A stretch of 64,000 nt of DNA from DAOUAG01 sp034432935 (lineage in GTDB: Bacteria > Chloroflexota > Dehalococcoidia > SM23-28-2 > RBG-16-64-32), in NCBI GenBank assembly GCA_034432935.1, contig DAOUBD010000024.1, positions 1 to 64,000 of the forward strand, given 5' to 3'. Under the pieces are notes generated by a model that did not search any database, was not told the DNA's origin, and saw only the letters and a program-made list of their open reading frames with translations. Below are positions 35,102 through 43,210 of the stretch, piece by piece. The position numbers were made by a program, and so were the translations under genes. Every line of letters starts with the position of its first letter. Within the stretch, counting starts at the first letter, position 1.

Positions 35102-36322
35102 TTGGCGTCTATGGATGCCGCTGAACGGCGCCTCGTTGCTTACGCTGCCGCTGCCCACGGGCTGACTCACATCATGGAGCTCACCTATCCGGCGCTCCTT
35201 TCGCGCATTGAGGACGATTTCGGACTGCGGCCTGTGGTCACGGGAGCGATCGCTACGGCGTTTGGGTGGGCGTTCGGGAGCAGCGCAATCCCGGCTGGTT
35301 GGCTGACGGACCGGCTCGGTTCACGGCGAGTGGTGGTGTACGCCTTTTCAGGAGCTGCCGTCACCGCGGTGCTGGTCGGACTGGCACCCAGCGTCTGGCT
35401 CCTCACTGTGGCCTTGGCAGGTCTGGGCCTAAGCATCGGCTTGTATCACCCGGCGGGCCTCTCATTGATGGCCCAGGGTGTGCGTCAGCGGGGGCTTGCC
35501 ATCGGCATGCACGGCGTGGCTGGGAATACAGGGCAGGCACTGGCGCCGGCGCTGGCGGTGGGTATGGCCATCGCCTTCGACTGGCGGGCTGGGTTCTTCG
35601 TGGTGGCGGGCCTGGCGGCCGTCTTGGCCGTCGTCATGGCCCGCATCCGGCTGCCGGTAAGGGGTGGACTGGAAGTGCTGGAGACCGTAGCTCCCCCCGA
35701 GGGCGGGAGTGGATCCCGCGGGCAGCCCCGCTCATGGGTACCGCTGTTGGTGGTATACGGCGCGTTTATTCTCGGGGGCACCGTGTACCGCGGGTCCATT
35801 ACGTACTTGCCCAAACACTTGGAGAGCTATGTGCAGCAGGACTTTGGCGGCGCCTTCGTCACTGTCGCCCTGCTCATGGGCGCAGTGGGCCAACTGGCTG
35901 GAGGTGCCATGTCGGAGCGGGCGCCACTGGAGAGGCTGGCGCCAGCCATCGCCCTGCTAGTCCTGCCAGCTCTGGCCCTGACTGGGCTCCTGAGCGGAGT
36001 TTTACTGGTGCTGGCCTCCTCCGCCTTCGTGTTCCTGTACTTCGCTAACCAACCGGTCCTGACAGGGCTCATCGCCGACTACGCGCCGCCCGGCGCGGTA
36101 GGGCGTAGCTATGGTGTTTCCTTCTTCGCCGGGTTTGGCGTTGGTTCCCTAGGCGGTGTGATCGCTGGCGCCTTTGTCGACCGGTGGGACACGAGGGCAG
36201 CTTTCCTGGGTTTGACAGCCTTTATGGTGGTCACATTCGCCCTGCTAGTGCTGCTGCTCGTGATGGCGCAGGCGCGGCAGCGGAGGGAGGCGCTGGCCAC
36301 GGCCGGCGGCGGGTTGCAGTAG
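35102..36322 (+). CDS. MFS transporter
   Basis: A 406-residue 12-helix major facilitator with the loop signature GWLTDRLGSRRVV near residue 62 and the mid-loop around 185-205. It starts 6 bp after the aminotransferase and lies inside the 31.8-37.2 kb cluster, so it may import the substrate of that pathway. The helical pattern resembles nitrate/oxalate-type or FSR-type MFS proteins, but substrate cannot be read out. Confidence 0.88.
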   Translation: MASMDAAERRLVAYAAAAHGLTHIMELTYPALLSRIEDDFGLRPVVTGAIATAFGWAFGSSAIPAGWLTDRLGSRRVVVYAFSGAAVTAVLVGLAPSVWLLTVALAGLGLSIGLYHPAGLSLMAQGVRQRGLAIGMHGVAGNTGQALAPALAVGMAIAFDWRAGFFVVAGLAAVLAVVMARIRLPVRGGLEVLETVAPPEGGSGSRGQPRSWVPLLVVYGAFILGGTVYRGSITYLPKHLESYVQQDFGGAFVTVALLMGAVGQLAGGAMSERAPLERLAPAIALLVLPALALTGLLSGVLLVLASSAFVFLYFANQPVLTGLIADYAPPGAVGRSYGVSFFAGFGVGSLGGVIAGAFVDRWDTRAAFLGLTAFMVVTFALLVLLLVMAQARQRREALATAGGGLQ

Positions 36323-36353
36323 GTTATCCTGTAATGGCCTGAGGAGGCGGGAT

Positions 36354-37157
36354 ATGGAGTTCGAACAGATCATCTACGAAAAGAGGGATGGGATAGCCAC
36401 CATCACCCTAAACCGTCCCGAACGGATGAACGCCTTCACCCCCAAGATGCTCGACGAGTGGTATGCCGCTCTCCAAGACGCCCACCTGGACGATGAAGTC
36501 CGGGCCGTGATCCTGACGGGCGCTGGCAGGGGGTTCTGCACGGGGGCAGATGTGCGTGGGGGACCCCTCGATGGCCTGATGGACCGATCCCGCTCCCTGG
36601 CCGAGAACCGCAACTTCCTGCGGGACAGCGTACAGCGCATCCCGCGGCTGGCGGCGCTGATGGAGAAACCCTACATCGCCGCCGTTAACGGTGCTGCCGT
36701 GGGCGCCGGAATGGACATGGCGTCGATGTGCGACATCAGATTCGCAGCCGAGACGGCGCGTTTCGGGATGACCTACGTTCGCATGGGCCTCGTCCCCGGG
36801 GATGGCGGGTGCTACTACCTGCCGCGCATCGTGGGCATCGCGAGGGCGTTGGACTTGATCTGGACCGGTCGCCTCATCGACGCACGGGAGGCGCTGGCCA
36901 TGGGCTATGTCAGCGCCGTTGTGCCGGAGGACGAGCTCATGGCCTACACCTGGGACTACGCGTCGAAACTGGCGAAGGGCCCGGCCGTGGCCATCCAGCA
37001 AGCCAAACGGCTCCTCTACCGGTCTCTGGACCTGGACGTTGATGCGGCGCTGGACTTGGCCCAACAGGCGATGCTCATATGCCGCAGCACAGAGGACGCC
37101 GTGGAGGGCCCGCGGGCCTTCGCCGAGAGGCGGGAACCCCAGTTCAAGGGGCGTTGA
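36354..37157 (+). CDS. Crotonase-fold protein with both catalytic Glu positions substituted
   Basis: A 267-residue enoyl-CoA hydratase/isomerase family member. The fold is clear (ITLNRPERMNAFT near 17, AVNGAAVGAGMDMA near 110, CDIRFAAETARFG). Alignment by eye with rat mitochondrial hydratase puts Asp121 in place of Glu144 and Tyr141 in place of Glu164, and Asp150 follows in GLVPGDGG. Classical hydration is therefore unlikely; a lyase, isomerase or hydrolase reaction on a CoA ester is more probable. GAGGAGG precedes the ATG. It is the last gene of the cluster and is followed by a long hairpin. Confidence 0.88.
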   Translation: MEFEQIIYEKRDGIATITLNRPERMNAFTPKMLDEWYAALQDAHLDDEVRAVILTGAGRGFCTGADVRGGPLDGLMDRSRSLAENRNFLRDSVQRIPRLAALMEKPYIAAVNGAAVGAGMDMASMCDIRFAAETARFGMTYVRMGLVPGDGGCYYLPRIVGIARALDLIWTGRLIDAREALAMGYVSAVVPEDELMAYTWDYASKLAKGPAVAIQQAKRLLYRSLDLDVDAALDLAQQAMLICRSTEDAVEGPRAFAERREPQFKGR

Positions 37158-37158
37158 G

Positions 37159-37194
37159 GGCGCGGCGAGCCGGCCTGCCCTATCTCGCCGCGCC
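37159..37194. terminator. Bidirectional hairpin
   Basis: Perfect 11-bp stem GGCGCGGCGAG (37159-37169) / CTCGCCGCGCC (37184-37194) between the convergent crotonase and CapA genes, overlapping the CapA stop. No U-tract. Confidence 0.55.
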
Positions 37195-38310
37195 GCGCTG
37201 CACTAGCTCCTCGCTGGCCGTCCGCATCCCCTCTAACACCGCCTGGGCCTCCGGTCCTTCGAGAGGGACGGGCCGGGCCCAGTCTTCTATGATCACAGGG
37301 ATGAATTCGACGCCGGCGAGGGCTCTATCGTAGAACCAATATCTTCCGATGACGCCCACCCGGGTCTCATAGCTCCACATCTGGTCGAAGATGAAGTTGC
37401 CGTGGGCGTAGGTTATGAGCCTGCCGCGGTACAGCTCGACGGCCTGGACCCAGTGGGGATGGTTGCCCAGGACGATGTCTGCCCCGGATTCTACCGCTAA
37501 GTGAGCCACCGCCACCGGATCGTCATCGGCGATGCCCGGGGCCGCTTGAGGCAGCGACACGTACTCGGCGCCCCAATGAACGGCGACCGCCAACACGTCT
37601 ACCTGCGGCCTGAGGTCAGCAATGGCCCGGGCCATGGCATCGCGGTCTATGGGGCTGCCAACGCCGTTGAAGGCCAAGAAGCCGAATCGGAGGCCGCGTA
37701 TCTCGACGATGGCCAGCGCTTCGCTGTTGGCCCAGCGGAGGCCGGCCTCTTCCAGATGCCGGCGGGTCTCCTCGATCCCGGCGGGGCCGTAGTTACCGAT
37801 GTGGTTGTTCTCCAGGGTGGCCACGTCTACGCCGGCCCGGGCAAGGGCGGCGGCGAAGCCTGGCCTGCCGCAGAAGACGAAGCCGCTATCGTGGTAGGGG
37901 CAGTCCGCTATGAGGGGCGCCTCGAGGTCGATGACGGTGATGTCGGCGGCGGATAGAATGTCGCTGGTGGCGGCAAGAGGATACGAGAAGTCGTCTCCGC
38001 GGCTGCGGATAATGACGTCCGTATAACGCGCTGGAATGACGTCCCCCGTGGCAATAATGGTTCGCAGGCGGGCGGGATCGAGGCCGCCCGTTAGGCGTGC
38101 ACTGGCGCCGAAGATGTCTTCGAGGGTTAGAGCTGGCAGCGAGGCCGGGGACGGGCTCGGCGCGTAGGGCGAAATGGCCAGGGGCGTGGATAGAGGCAGC
38201 AGCACGGGCGGGCCGGGGGCTACAGCCGGGCGGTCTCCCATTCCTAGGATGAGCCCGGCAGCGGCCAGGGCCGCCAGCACCGGCAGCGCGACCATCGAGC
38301 GCCTGGGCAT
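37180..38310 (-). CDS. CapA family protein (metallophosphatase-like)
   Basis: A 376-residue protein of the CapA/PgsA family, exported by an N-terminal hydrophobic segment (about 6-24). Calcineurin-like metallophosphatase motifs are present: GDVIPA near 108, DLEAPL near 150, LENNHIGNYG near 191, AVHWGAEY near 247 and GNHPHW near 282. The family is linked to poly-gamma-glutamate or capsule synthesis, but no pgsB/C genes are here, so the substrate is open. A ribosome site (GGGGTGAT) precedes the ATG. Confidence 0.88.
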   Translation of the reverse strand: MPRRSMVALPVLAALAAAGLILGMGDRPAVAPGPPVLLPLSTPLAISPYAPSPSPASLPALTLEDIFGASARLTGGLDPARLRTIIATGDVIPARYTDVIIRSRGDDFSYPLAATSDILSAADITVIDLEAPLIADCPYHDSGFVFCGRPGFAAALARAGVDVATLENNHIGNYGPAGIEETRRHLEEAGLRWANSEALAIVEIRGLRFGFLAFNGVGSPIDRDAMARAIADLRPQVDVLAVAVHWGAEYVSLPQAAPGIADDDPVAVAHLAVESGADIVLGNHPHWVQAVELYRGRLITYAHGNFIFDQMWSYETRVGVIGRYWFYDRALAGVEFIPVIIEDWARPVPLEGPEAQAVLEGMRTASEELVQRGAAR

Positions 38311-38333
38311 GACATCACCCCTACGGCGTCCCG

Positions 38334-38343
38334 TAGTATACTA
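38334..38343. promoter_or_regulatory. Palindromic dual -10 element
   Basis: TAGTATACTA reads TATACT on both strands (38337-38342 plus, 38340-38335 minus). It lies between the divergent capA-like and acyl-CoA dehydrogenase genes, so the two would compete for polymerase. Neither side has a good -35. Confidence 0.5.
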
Positions 38344-38373
38344 GCGCCGGCAGAATTCGGCGAGGGAACGGCG

Positions 38374-39564
38374 GTGGAGTTCCGGTTTACGCCCCAGGAA
38401 GAATCGTTCCGGCAGGAGATCCGCGATTTCCTGAGGGCCGAGCTGCCCCCGGGCTGGGCGGAGTCCGGAGGCGCGGGGCCGTTGGGCGAGGGAGGCGAGG
38501 AGCGATGGGAGTTCTTGCGCCAGTTCCAGCGGAAGCTGGCGAGCAAGGGCTGGCTCACCCTGGCCTGGCCCCAGGAATACGGAGGGATGGCGGCCGGGGT
38601 GATGACCCAGGTCATCTACAACGAAGAGATGGCCTACCACCGGGCCCCGACACAGGTGGGCGTAGGGCCCGACCGCGTGGGGCCCACGATCATCCTCTAT
38701 GGGACCGAGAAGCAGAAGGCACGACACCTGCCGGGGATCGCTTCTGGTGAGACAGTGTGGTGCCAGGGTTTCAGCGAACCCGGCGCTGGCTCAGACCTGG
38801 CCTCCCTCCAGACCAGGGCCGTGGCCGATGGCGACTCTTTTGTTATCAACGGGCAGAAGATCTGGACCTCCTTGGCCCACCGTGCTGACTGGTGCATCCT
38901 ACTGGCCAGGACGGATCCCCAGGCCCCGAAGCACAAGGGGATCAGCTACTTTCTGGTGGATATGGGCACGCCCGGCATCCGCGTGCGGCCGCTCATCGAT
39001 CTACTCGGCCGTCACACGTTCAACGAGGTGTTCTTCGAGGACGTCCGCGTGCCCCGGGACTGTCTCGTCGGGGAGGAGAACCGCGGTTGGTACGTGGCCG
39101 CGGCCACCCTGGACTTCGAGCGTTCAGGCATCAACCGCGTGGTAGCAGGCATCCGCCTGTACGAAGAGCTCGTGGAGTACGCGGCGCAGAAGCGGGTTAA
39201 CGGCCGGCGATTGATAGACCTGGCGCCCGTTAGGCACAAACTGGCGGAGATCGGCATCGAGTTTACGGTGGGCCGGCTATTGGCCTACCGGGTGGCCTCC
39301 ATGCAGGCTCGCGGCGAGGTGCCCAACGCGGAGGCGTCGATGTCCAAGCTATTCGGTTCGGAGCTCCAGCAGCGTTTGGCATCGGCCGGCCTGGGCATCT
39401 TGGGGCTGGCTGGCCAACTGGCTCCAGGTCTGGCCTGGGCGCCTCTGGGCGGACGCCTGGAGCAATACTACCTTTTCGCATCGGCGCTGACTGTCGCCGC
39501 CGGCACCAGCGAGATCCAGCGCGGGATCATAGCCGGGCGCGGCCTCGGCCTGCCTCGGGGCTAG
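38374..39564 (+). CDS. Acyl-CoA dehydrogenase
   Basis: FAD-dependent desaturase of an acyl-CoA (396 aa). All three family domains are visible: an N-terminal helical part, the middle beta domain with WCQGFSEPGAGSDLASLQT near 126, and the C-terminal helical part ending AAGTSEIQRGIIAGRGLGL. GTG start at 38374 with GAGGG about 8 bp upstream. It is followed after 13 bp by a PrsW-like membrane protease gene. Chain-length specificity is not predictable. Confidence 0.95.
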   Translation: MEFRFTPQEESFRQEIRDFLRAELPPGWAESGGAGPLGEGGEERWEFLRQFQRKLASKGWLTLAWPQEYGGMAAGVMTQVIYNEEMAYHRAPTQVGVGPDRVGPTIILYGTEKQKARHLPGIASGETVWCQGFSEPGAGSDLASLQTRAVADGDSFVINGQKIWTSLAHRADWCILLARTDPQAPKHKGISYFLVDMGTPGIRVRPLIDLLGRHTFNEVFFEDVRVPRDCLVGEENRGWYVAAATLDFERSGINRVVAGIRLYEELVEYAAQKRVNGRRLIDLAPVRHKLAEIGIEFTVGRLLAYRVASMQARGEVPNAEASMSKLFGSELQQRLASAGLGILGLAGQLAPGLAWAPLGGRLEQYYLFASALTVAAGTSEIQRGIIAGRGLGLPRG

Positions 39565-39577
39565 GCGCTGCCCAACC

Positions 39578-40138
39578 GTGACAGCGGGCCCCACAGCAGA
39601 CGAGCCGGCCTCGCTATCGCCGGCATGGGGGCATTTGGTGGCGATAGGTCTGGCTGTGGCTGGCGGAGTCCTGGGGATCGCCGGCGCGGCCGTGCAGGAG
39701 CTGCGGGCTGGTGGCGGCCTGGCCTTGGCCTTCATCGGCGCACCCATCATCGAGGAAGCGCTCAAGCCCTCCGGCGTCTACATCGCCTTGGCCCGTTGGC
39801 CCTCCATCATGCGGGGCCAGATGTATACCGCCCTGTTGACAGCGCTGGCGGGGTTGACCTTTGGCGTTATCGAGAGCCTCGTGTATGTGACCCTCTACGT
39901 ATCAGACCCGCCAGAGTGGTTTACGGCCTATCGCTTCACCGTGAATCCAGCAGTACACGCGGCGGCCAGCTTCCTAGTAGGGCTGGGCCTGAACCGTGCC
40001 GTCATCGATTGGGCGTATGGAAGGGCGCCGCTACCCAGGCGCAGCCGGGACCTTTACCTGGCAGCGGTGGTCTTGCATGGCGCGTACAACGCTGCCGTGA
40101 CGATCTTGGGGTTCACGGGAGCGCTGGACCCAGGCTAG
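39578..40138 (+). CDS. PrsW-like intramembrane metalloprotease (CAAX-type fold)
   Basis: A 186-residue membrane protein with about five helices. The hallmark EExxK occurs as APIIEEALKP near residue 54, followed by FGVIES near 92 and two His motifs, NPAVHAAASF near 122 and VLHGAYNA near 165; together these make the putative metal site. PrsW-type proteases cut membrane proteins such as anti-sigma factors. GTG start 13 bp after the dehydrogenase gene. No anti-sigma substrate is nearby, and it is shorter than typical PrsW. Confidence 0.8.
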   Translation: MTAGPTADEPASLSPAWGHLVAIGLAVAGGVLGIAGAAVQELRAGGGLALAFIGAPIIEEALKPSGVYIALARWPSIMRGQMYTALLTALAGLTFGVIESLVYVTLYVSDPPEWFTAYRFTVNPAVHAAASFLVGLGLNRAVIDWAYGRAPLPRRSRDLYLAAVVLHGAYNAAVTILGFTGALDPG

Positions 40139-40143
40139 TTGGC

Positions 40144-41232
40144 CTAGCAGTCTTTCAGCCGCCTGAACTCTTCGCCGAGGATGTTCCAGACGAGGTCCGG
40201 CCGGGCGCAGGCGATCTTCGACATGGAGGCGGTGCCCTCGTAGCTCCAGGCCGCGATATGGGTGGCCCCCACCTCTGCGGCCACCTGAAGGCCGATGCGG
40301 AGCTCCGACTCGCGTCCCGCCGGCACGGAGAAGGCCTGTACCCAGAGCTGAAGCCCGCGATTGTGTCGCCGGGCGGCCTCCGCTGCCTCCTGGCCGTAGG
40401 CGCGCATGAAGGATTCGGCATCGGTGCCGAAGAGGTACCAGTAGGGGTCGCACCCGAAGATGTCCAGGTCCGGTATCGCTGCGGCCCGGTCGAAGTCGCC
40501 CACCCCCACGTGCTGCGCTGCCTCGGCGGCGCCAGGCGGCCGGCCCTGGAGGCCGTCGCTGACAAGGCGGCGGAGGCGCTCCTCCGGTTCTGGGAAGCCA
40601 TGCTTGGCTAGGCCGGTGGGGATCAGGCAGAGAGCATTCTCCAGCCCCTTTTCGTGCCCGTGTCGGCACAGTTCGGTCAAGAGGTTCACGAGGGATGTCT
40701 CCCGGAAGGCTCGGACCTGCGGGATGAATTCATCGGGCATCTCGTAGCCGAACCAGTCTTTGAACAGAGCCCGGCAATGGCTACAGCGGCAGGCCCAGGC
40801 CCCGGACAGGTCGCCGTGCCAGAGGCCCGCCCAGAAGTGGGGCTCATCCCAGAAGATGACATCGCCGCCAACGGCCGCCGCGGCCTCGATCCAGGAGCGG
40901 AGGAAGGCGCGCGTGTCAGGGTGGTTCGGGCAAGCAGCGGGGGCCCGCCGGCCGTCCGAGAGGACCTGCCATGTCTCCGGGCGATCCAAGGGCAAGCGGG
41001 TGAAGGTTTCGCCGGAGAAGATGCCGGCAACCCCCCAAGGGTCCAGCCAGGCCTCGAGTCCCGCGTCGTGGGTGGCCCGTATGACATCGCGCATAGCATC
41101 GCGGTAGTAGGCGAGGTCTGTTTCGGTGAAGCAGTGGACGACGTAGGTGCAGCCGTGGTCCACGATGTCCTGTAGATCGGCGCGGACGTGGCGGATAGTT
41201 CGTGAGGAGAAATAGGAGACGCCTGTCTGCAT
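40144..41232 (-). CDS. Putative TIM-barrel glycosidase-like protein with Cys cluster
   Basis: A 362-residue soluble protein that I recognise only as TIM-barrel-like. Strands carry acidic residues in the places used by glycoside hydrolases, notably FWDEPHFW with Asp129/Glu130. Around this is a probable metal site: Cys101 in CPNHP and a CxCxxC at Cys148, Cys150, Cys153, reminiscent of the zinc cluster of GH42-type enzymes. No signal peptide. TATACT lies 10 bp before the ATG, so the mRNA is probably leaderless. It is divergent from a histidine phosphatase gene. Substrate unknown. Confidence 0.65.
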   Translation of the reverse strand: MQTGVSYFSSRTIRHVRADLQDIVDHGCTYVVHCFTETDLAYYRDAMRDVIRATHDAGLEAWLDPWGVAGIFSGETFTRLPLDRPETWQVLSDGRRAPAACPNHPDTRAFLRSWIEAAAAVGGDVIFWDEPHFWAGLWHGDLSGAWACRCSHCRALFKDWFGYEMPDEFIPQVRAFRETSLVNLLTELCRHGHEKGLENALCLIPTGLAKHGFPEPEERLRRLVSDGLQGRPPGAAEAAQHVGVGDFDRAAAIPDLDIFGCDPYWYLFGTDAESFMRAYGQEAAEAARRHNRGLQLWVQAFSVPAGRESELRIGLQVAAEVGATHIAAWSYEGTASMSKIACARPDLVWNILGEEFRRLKDC

Positions 41233-41242
41233 GGCTGGCCGC

Positions 41243-41248
41243 AGTATA
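41243..41248 (-). promoter_or_regulatory. -10 element of the TIM-barrel gene (leaderless)
   Basis: TATACT on the minus strand, 10 bp upstream of the ATG at 41232; no clear -35. Confidence 0.45.
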
Positions 41249-41262
41249 GCGGATGGCTAAGG

Positions 41263-41292
41263 TTAGAAGCTAAAGGGCTCCTTTCATATGAT
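41263..41292 (+). promoter_or_regulatory. Promoter of the histidine phosphatase gene (leaderless)
   Basis: TTAGAA (41263-41268), 18-bp spacer, TATGAT (41287-41292); ATG only 9 bp later and no Shine-Dalgarno sequence. Confidence 0.55.
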
Positions 41293-41301
41293 GGGCTTGG
41301 T

Positions 41302-42006
41302 ATGGCGGACACCGATAGCTCCCCTACGGGCGACCCGATCAACGCCTTCTTCCGTGAGGCGCTGCTCATCGGTTCAGACGCCACGCGTCTCTACCTGGTG
41401 AGGCATGCCCAATCGCAGGGCAACACCGGAGAGGACCTGGCCAGCGGTGACCCGGACCTGACGGAGGTGGGCCGCCAGCAGGCTCGGCGCCTCGGAGAGC
41501 GCATGGCCCGCCAGCGGATCGACGTGATCTATGCGAGCCCGCTGCGGCGGACGCAGGAGACGGCGCTGGCTGTCGCTGATGCCCTGGGGCTCGAGGTCAT
41601 CCCGAAGGCTGACCTGCGGGAGATCGACCTGGGCCAGGGCAACGCTGACGTGCGGTTGCTTTCGTCAGAGGAGCAGGAGCGCGTGGCCCGCCGGATCGTG
41701 GACGAGGGAACCTGGGACGCGTTTCCGGGCAGCGAGGGCAGCCGGGCAGCGCGACGCCGCGTACAACAGGCTATCGATAGCATCGCGGCGCGGCACCCCG
41801 GCCAGCGGGTGCTGGTGGTGACCCACGCAGGCGTTATCCAGACCTACGTCAGCCTGGTGCTAGGGTTGAAGCGGGACTTCGTCTTCTATCCGTTCAACGC
41901 TAGCATCACCTCTATCCGCGCCAAGGGTCAGCGCCGGGTTATTTGGCGCTTGAACGACATCGCCCACCTGGCCGGCATGCCGGCGGGCTACGGTGGAATC
42001 AGCTGA
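41302..42006 (+). CDS. Histidine phosphatase family protein
   Basis: Phosphoglycerate-mutase-type phosphatase (234 aa). The catalytic motif LVRHAQSQGN lies near residue 33, the YASPLRRTQETA segment near 76, and the second His in VVTHAGVIQTY near 175. Such enzymes dephosphorylate sugar phosphates, alpha-ribazole phosphate or other small molecules. A 30-residue N-terminal extension precedes the fold. A CaiB-type CoA-transferase follows 13 bp downstream. Exact substrate unknown. Confidence 0.9.
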   Translation: MADTDSSPTGDPINAFFREALLIGSDATRLYLVRHAQSQGNTGEDLASGDPDLTEVGRQQARRLGERMARQRIDVIYASPLRRTQETALAVADALGLEVIPKADLREIDLGQGNADVRLLSSEEQERVARRIVDEGTWDAFPGSEGSRAARRRVQQAIDSIAARHPGQRVLVVTHAGVIQTYVSLVLGLKRDFVFYPFNASITSIRAKGQRRVIWRLNDIAHLAGMPAGYGGIS

Positions 42007-42019
42007 CAGGAGGTAACCT

Positions 42020-43210
42020 ATGCCTGGCCCCCTGGAAGGCATCCGTGTTCTGGACTTCACCATCGCTCAGCAGGGCCCCTACGCCACGATGCTCCTGGCG
42101 GACATGGGGGCAGATGTCCTCAAGGTGGAGCAGCCAGGAAAGGGTGATGTGGCGCGGGTGTTAGGGGTCGACCTGAAGACGGGTTTCAGTGCCTATTTCC
42201 TGGCGATGAACCGAGGCAAGCGAAGCTTGGTGCTGGATGTGAGAAGGGAGAAGGGAAGGGCGATAGCGCTGCGGCTGGCCCGGGACTGTGATGTGGTGGT
42301 CCACAACTTCCGGCCCGGCGTAATGGAGAAGCTGGGGCTCGGCTACGAAGCCTTCCGCCAGGTAAACCCCAGCATCATATACGCCGAGGCCTCCGCCTTC
42401 GGTACGAAGGGCCCCATGGGCCGGAAGCCCGGCAACGATATCCTGGCCCAGGCGCTGAGCGGCCTGATGAGCGTCACCGGCGATGGCGAAGCGCCGCTAC
42501 CGGCGGGTGCCGCCATCGCCGATCACATCGGCGCCCTGACGCTGGCCCTCGGGATCGTCAGCGCGCTGCTGTGCCGGGAGCGCACGGGCCAGGGCCAGCG
42601 GCTGGAGACATCGCTACTCGGGGGCATGCTGGCGGCCCAATCGTGGGAGCTGACGCTTCACATGATGACGGGGGAGCTGCCTTCGCGGGCGGGACGTGGC
42701 AACCCCTACCTCCTGTTCCAGTGGTACACGTACAGGACAGCCGATGGCTGGATGGCCATCGGGGGCATCGACCCCACCCGCTGGACGGCCTTCTGCCACG
42801 CCATCGGCTGGCCTGCGCTGGAGACGGACCAGCGCTTCGACTCGGCGGGGAAGAGGATCCGCGGGCGAGACGAGCTCAACGCCCTATTGGACGCCCACTT
42901 CTCTACGCGTCCCACGGCAGATTGGCTCTCCCGGCTGGAGGCAGCCGACATCTTCTGCGCACCAGTGCTGAACTATAGCGAGATCACGTCCCACGAGCAG
43001 GCCAAGGCAAACGGGTACATCGTGGAGACCGAGCATCCGCGGACGGGCCGTACGCGCGTTATCGCCTGTCCCATTAAGTTCGAGTCGACGCCGGCGCACT
43101 CCGACCGGCCTGAGCCCGGGCTCGGGGAGCACACGGACGAAATCCTGGCGGAGTTCGGGTATGCGGATGGGGAGATAGCGGCGCTGCGGGAGGACGGCGT
43201 TACTGGCTAG
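42020..43210 (+). CDS. CaiB/BaiF family III CoA-transferase
   Basis: A 396-residue CoA-transferase with GIRVLDFTIAQQGPY at the start, catalytic Asp168 in AAIADHIGALTLAL, and TGQGQRLETSLL after it. GGAGGT precedes the ATG. It converges with another CoA-transferase gene, the two stop codons sharing CTAG at 43207-43210. The two are distinct paralogues and not a tandem duplication. Donor and acceptor acids are unknown. Confidence 0.9.
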   Translation: MPGPLEGIRVLDFTIAQQGPYATMLLADMGADVLKVEQPGKGDVARVLGVDLKTGFSAYFLAMNRGKRSLVLDVRREKGRAIALRLARDCDVVVHNFRPGVMEKLGLGYEAFRQVNPSIIYAEASAFGTKGPMGRKPGNDILAQALSGLMSVTGDGEAPLPAGAAIADHIGALTLALGIVSALLCRERTGQGQRLETSLLGGMLAAQSWELTLHMMTGELPSRAGRGNPYLLFQWYTYRTADGWMAIGGIDPTRWTAFCHAIGWPALETDQRFDSAGKRIRGRDELNALLDAHFSTRPTADWLSRLEAADIFCAPVLNYSEITSHEQAKANGYIVETEHPRTGRTRVIACPIKFESTPAHSDRPEPGLGEHTDEILAEFGYADGEIAALREDGVTG

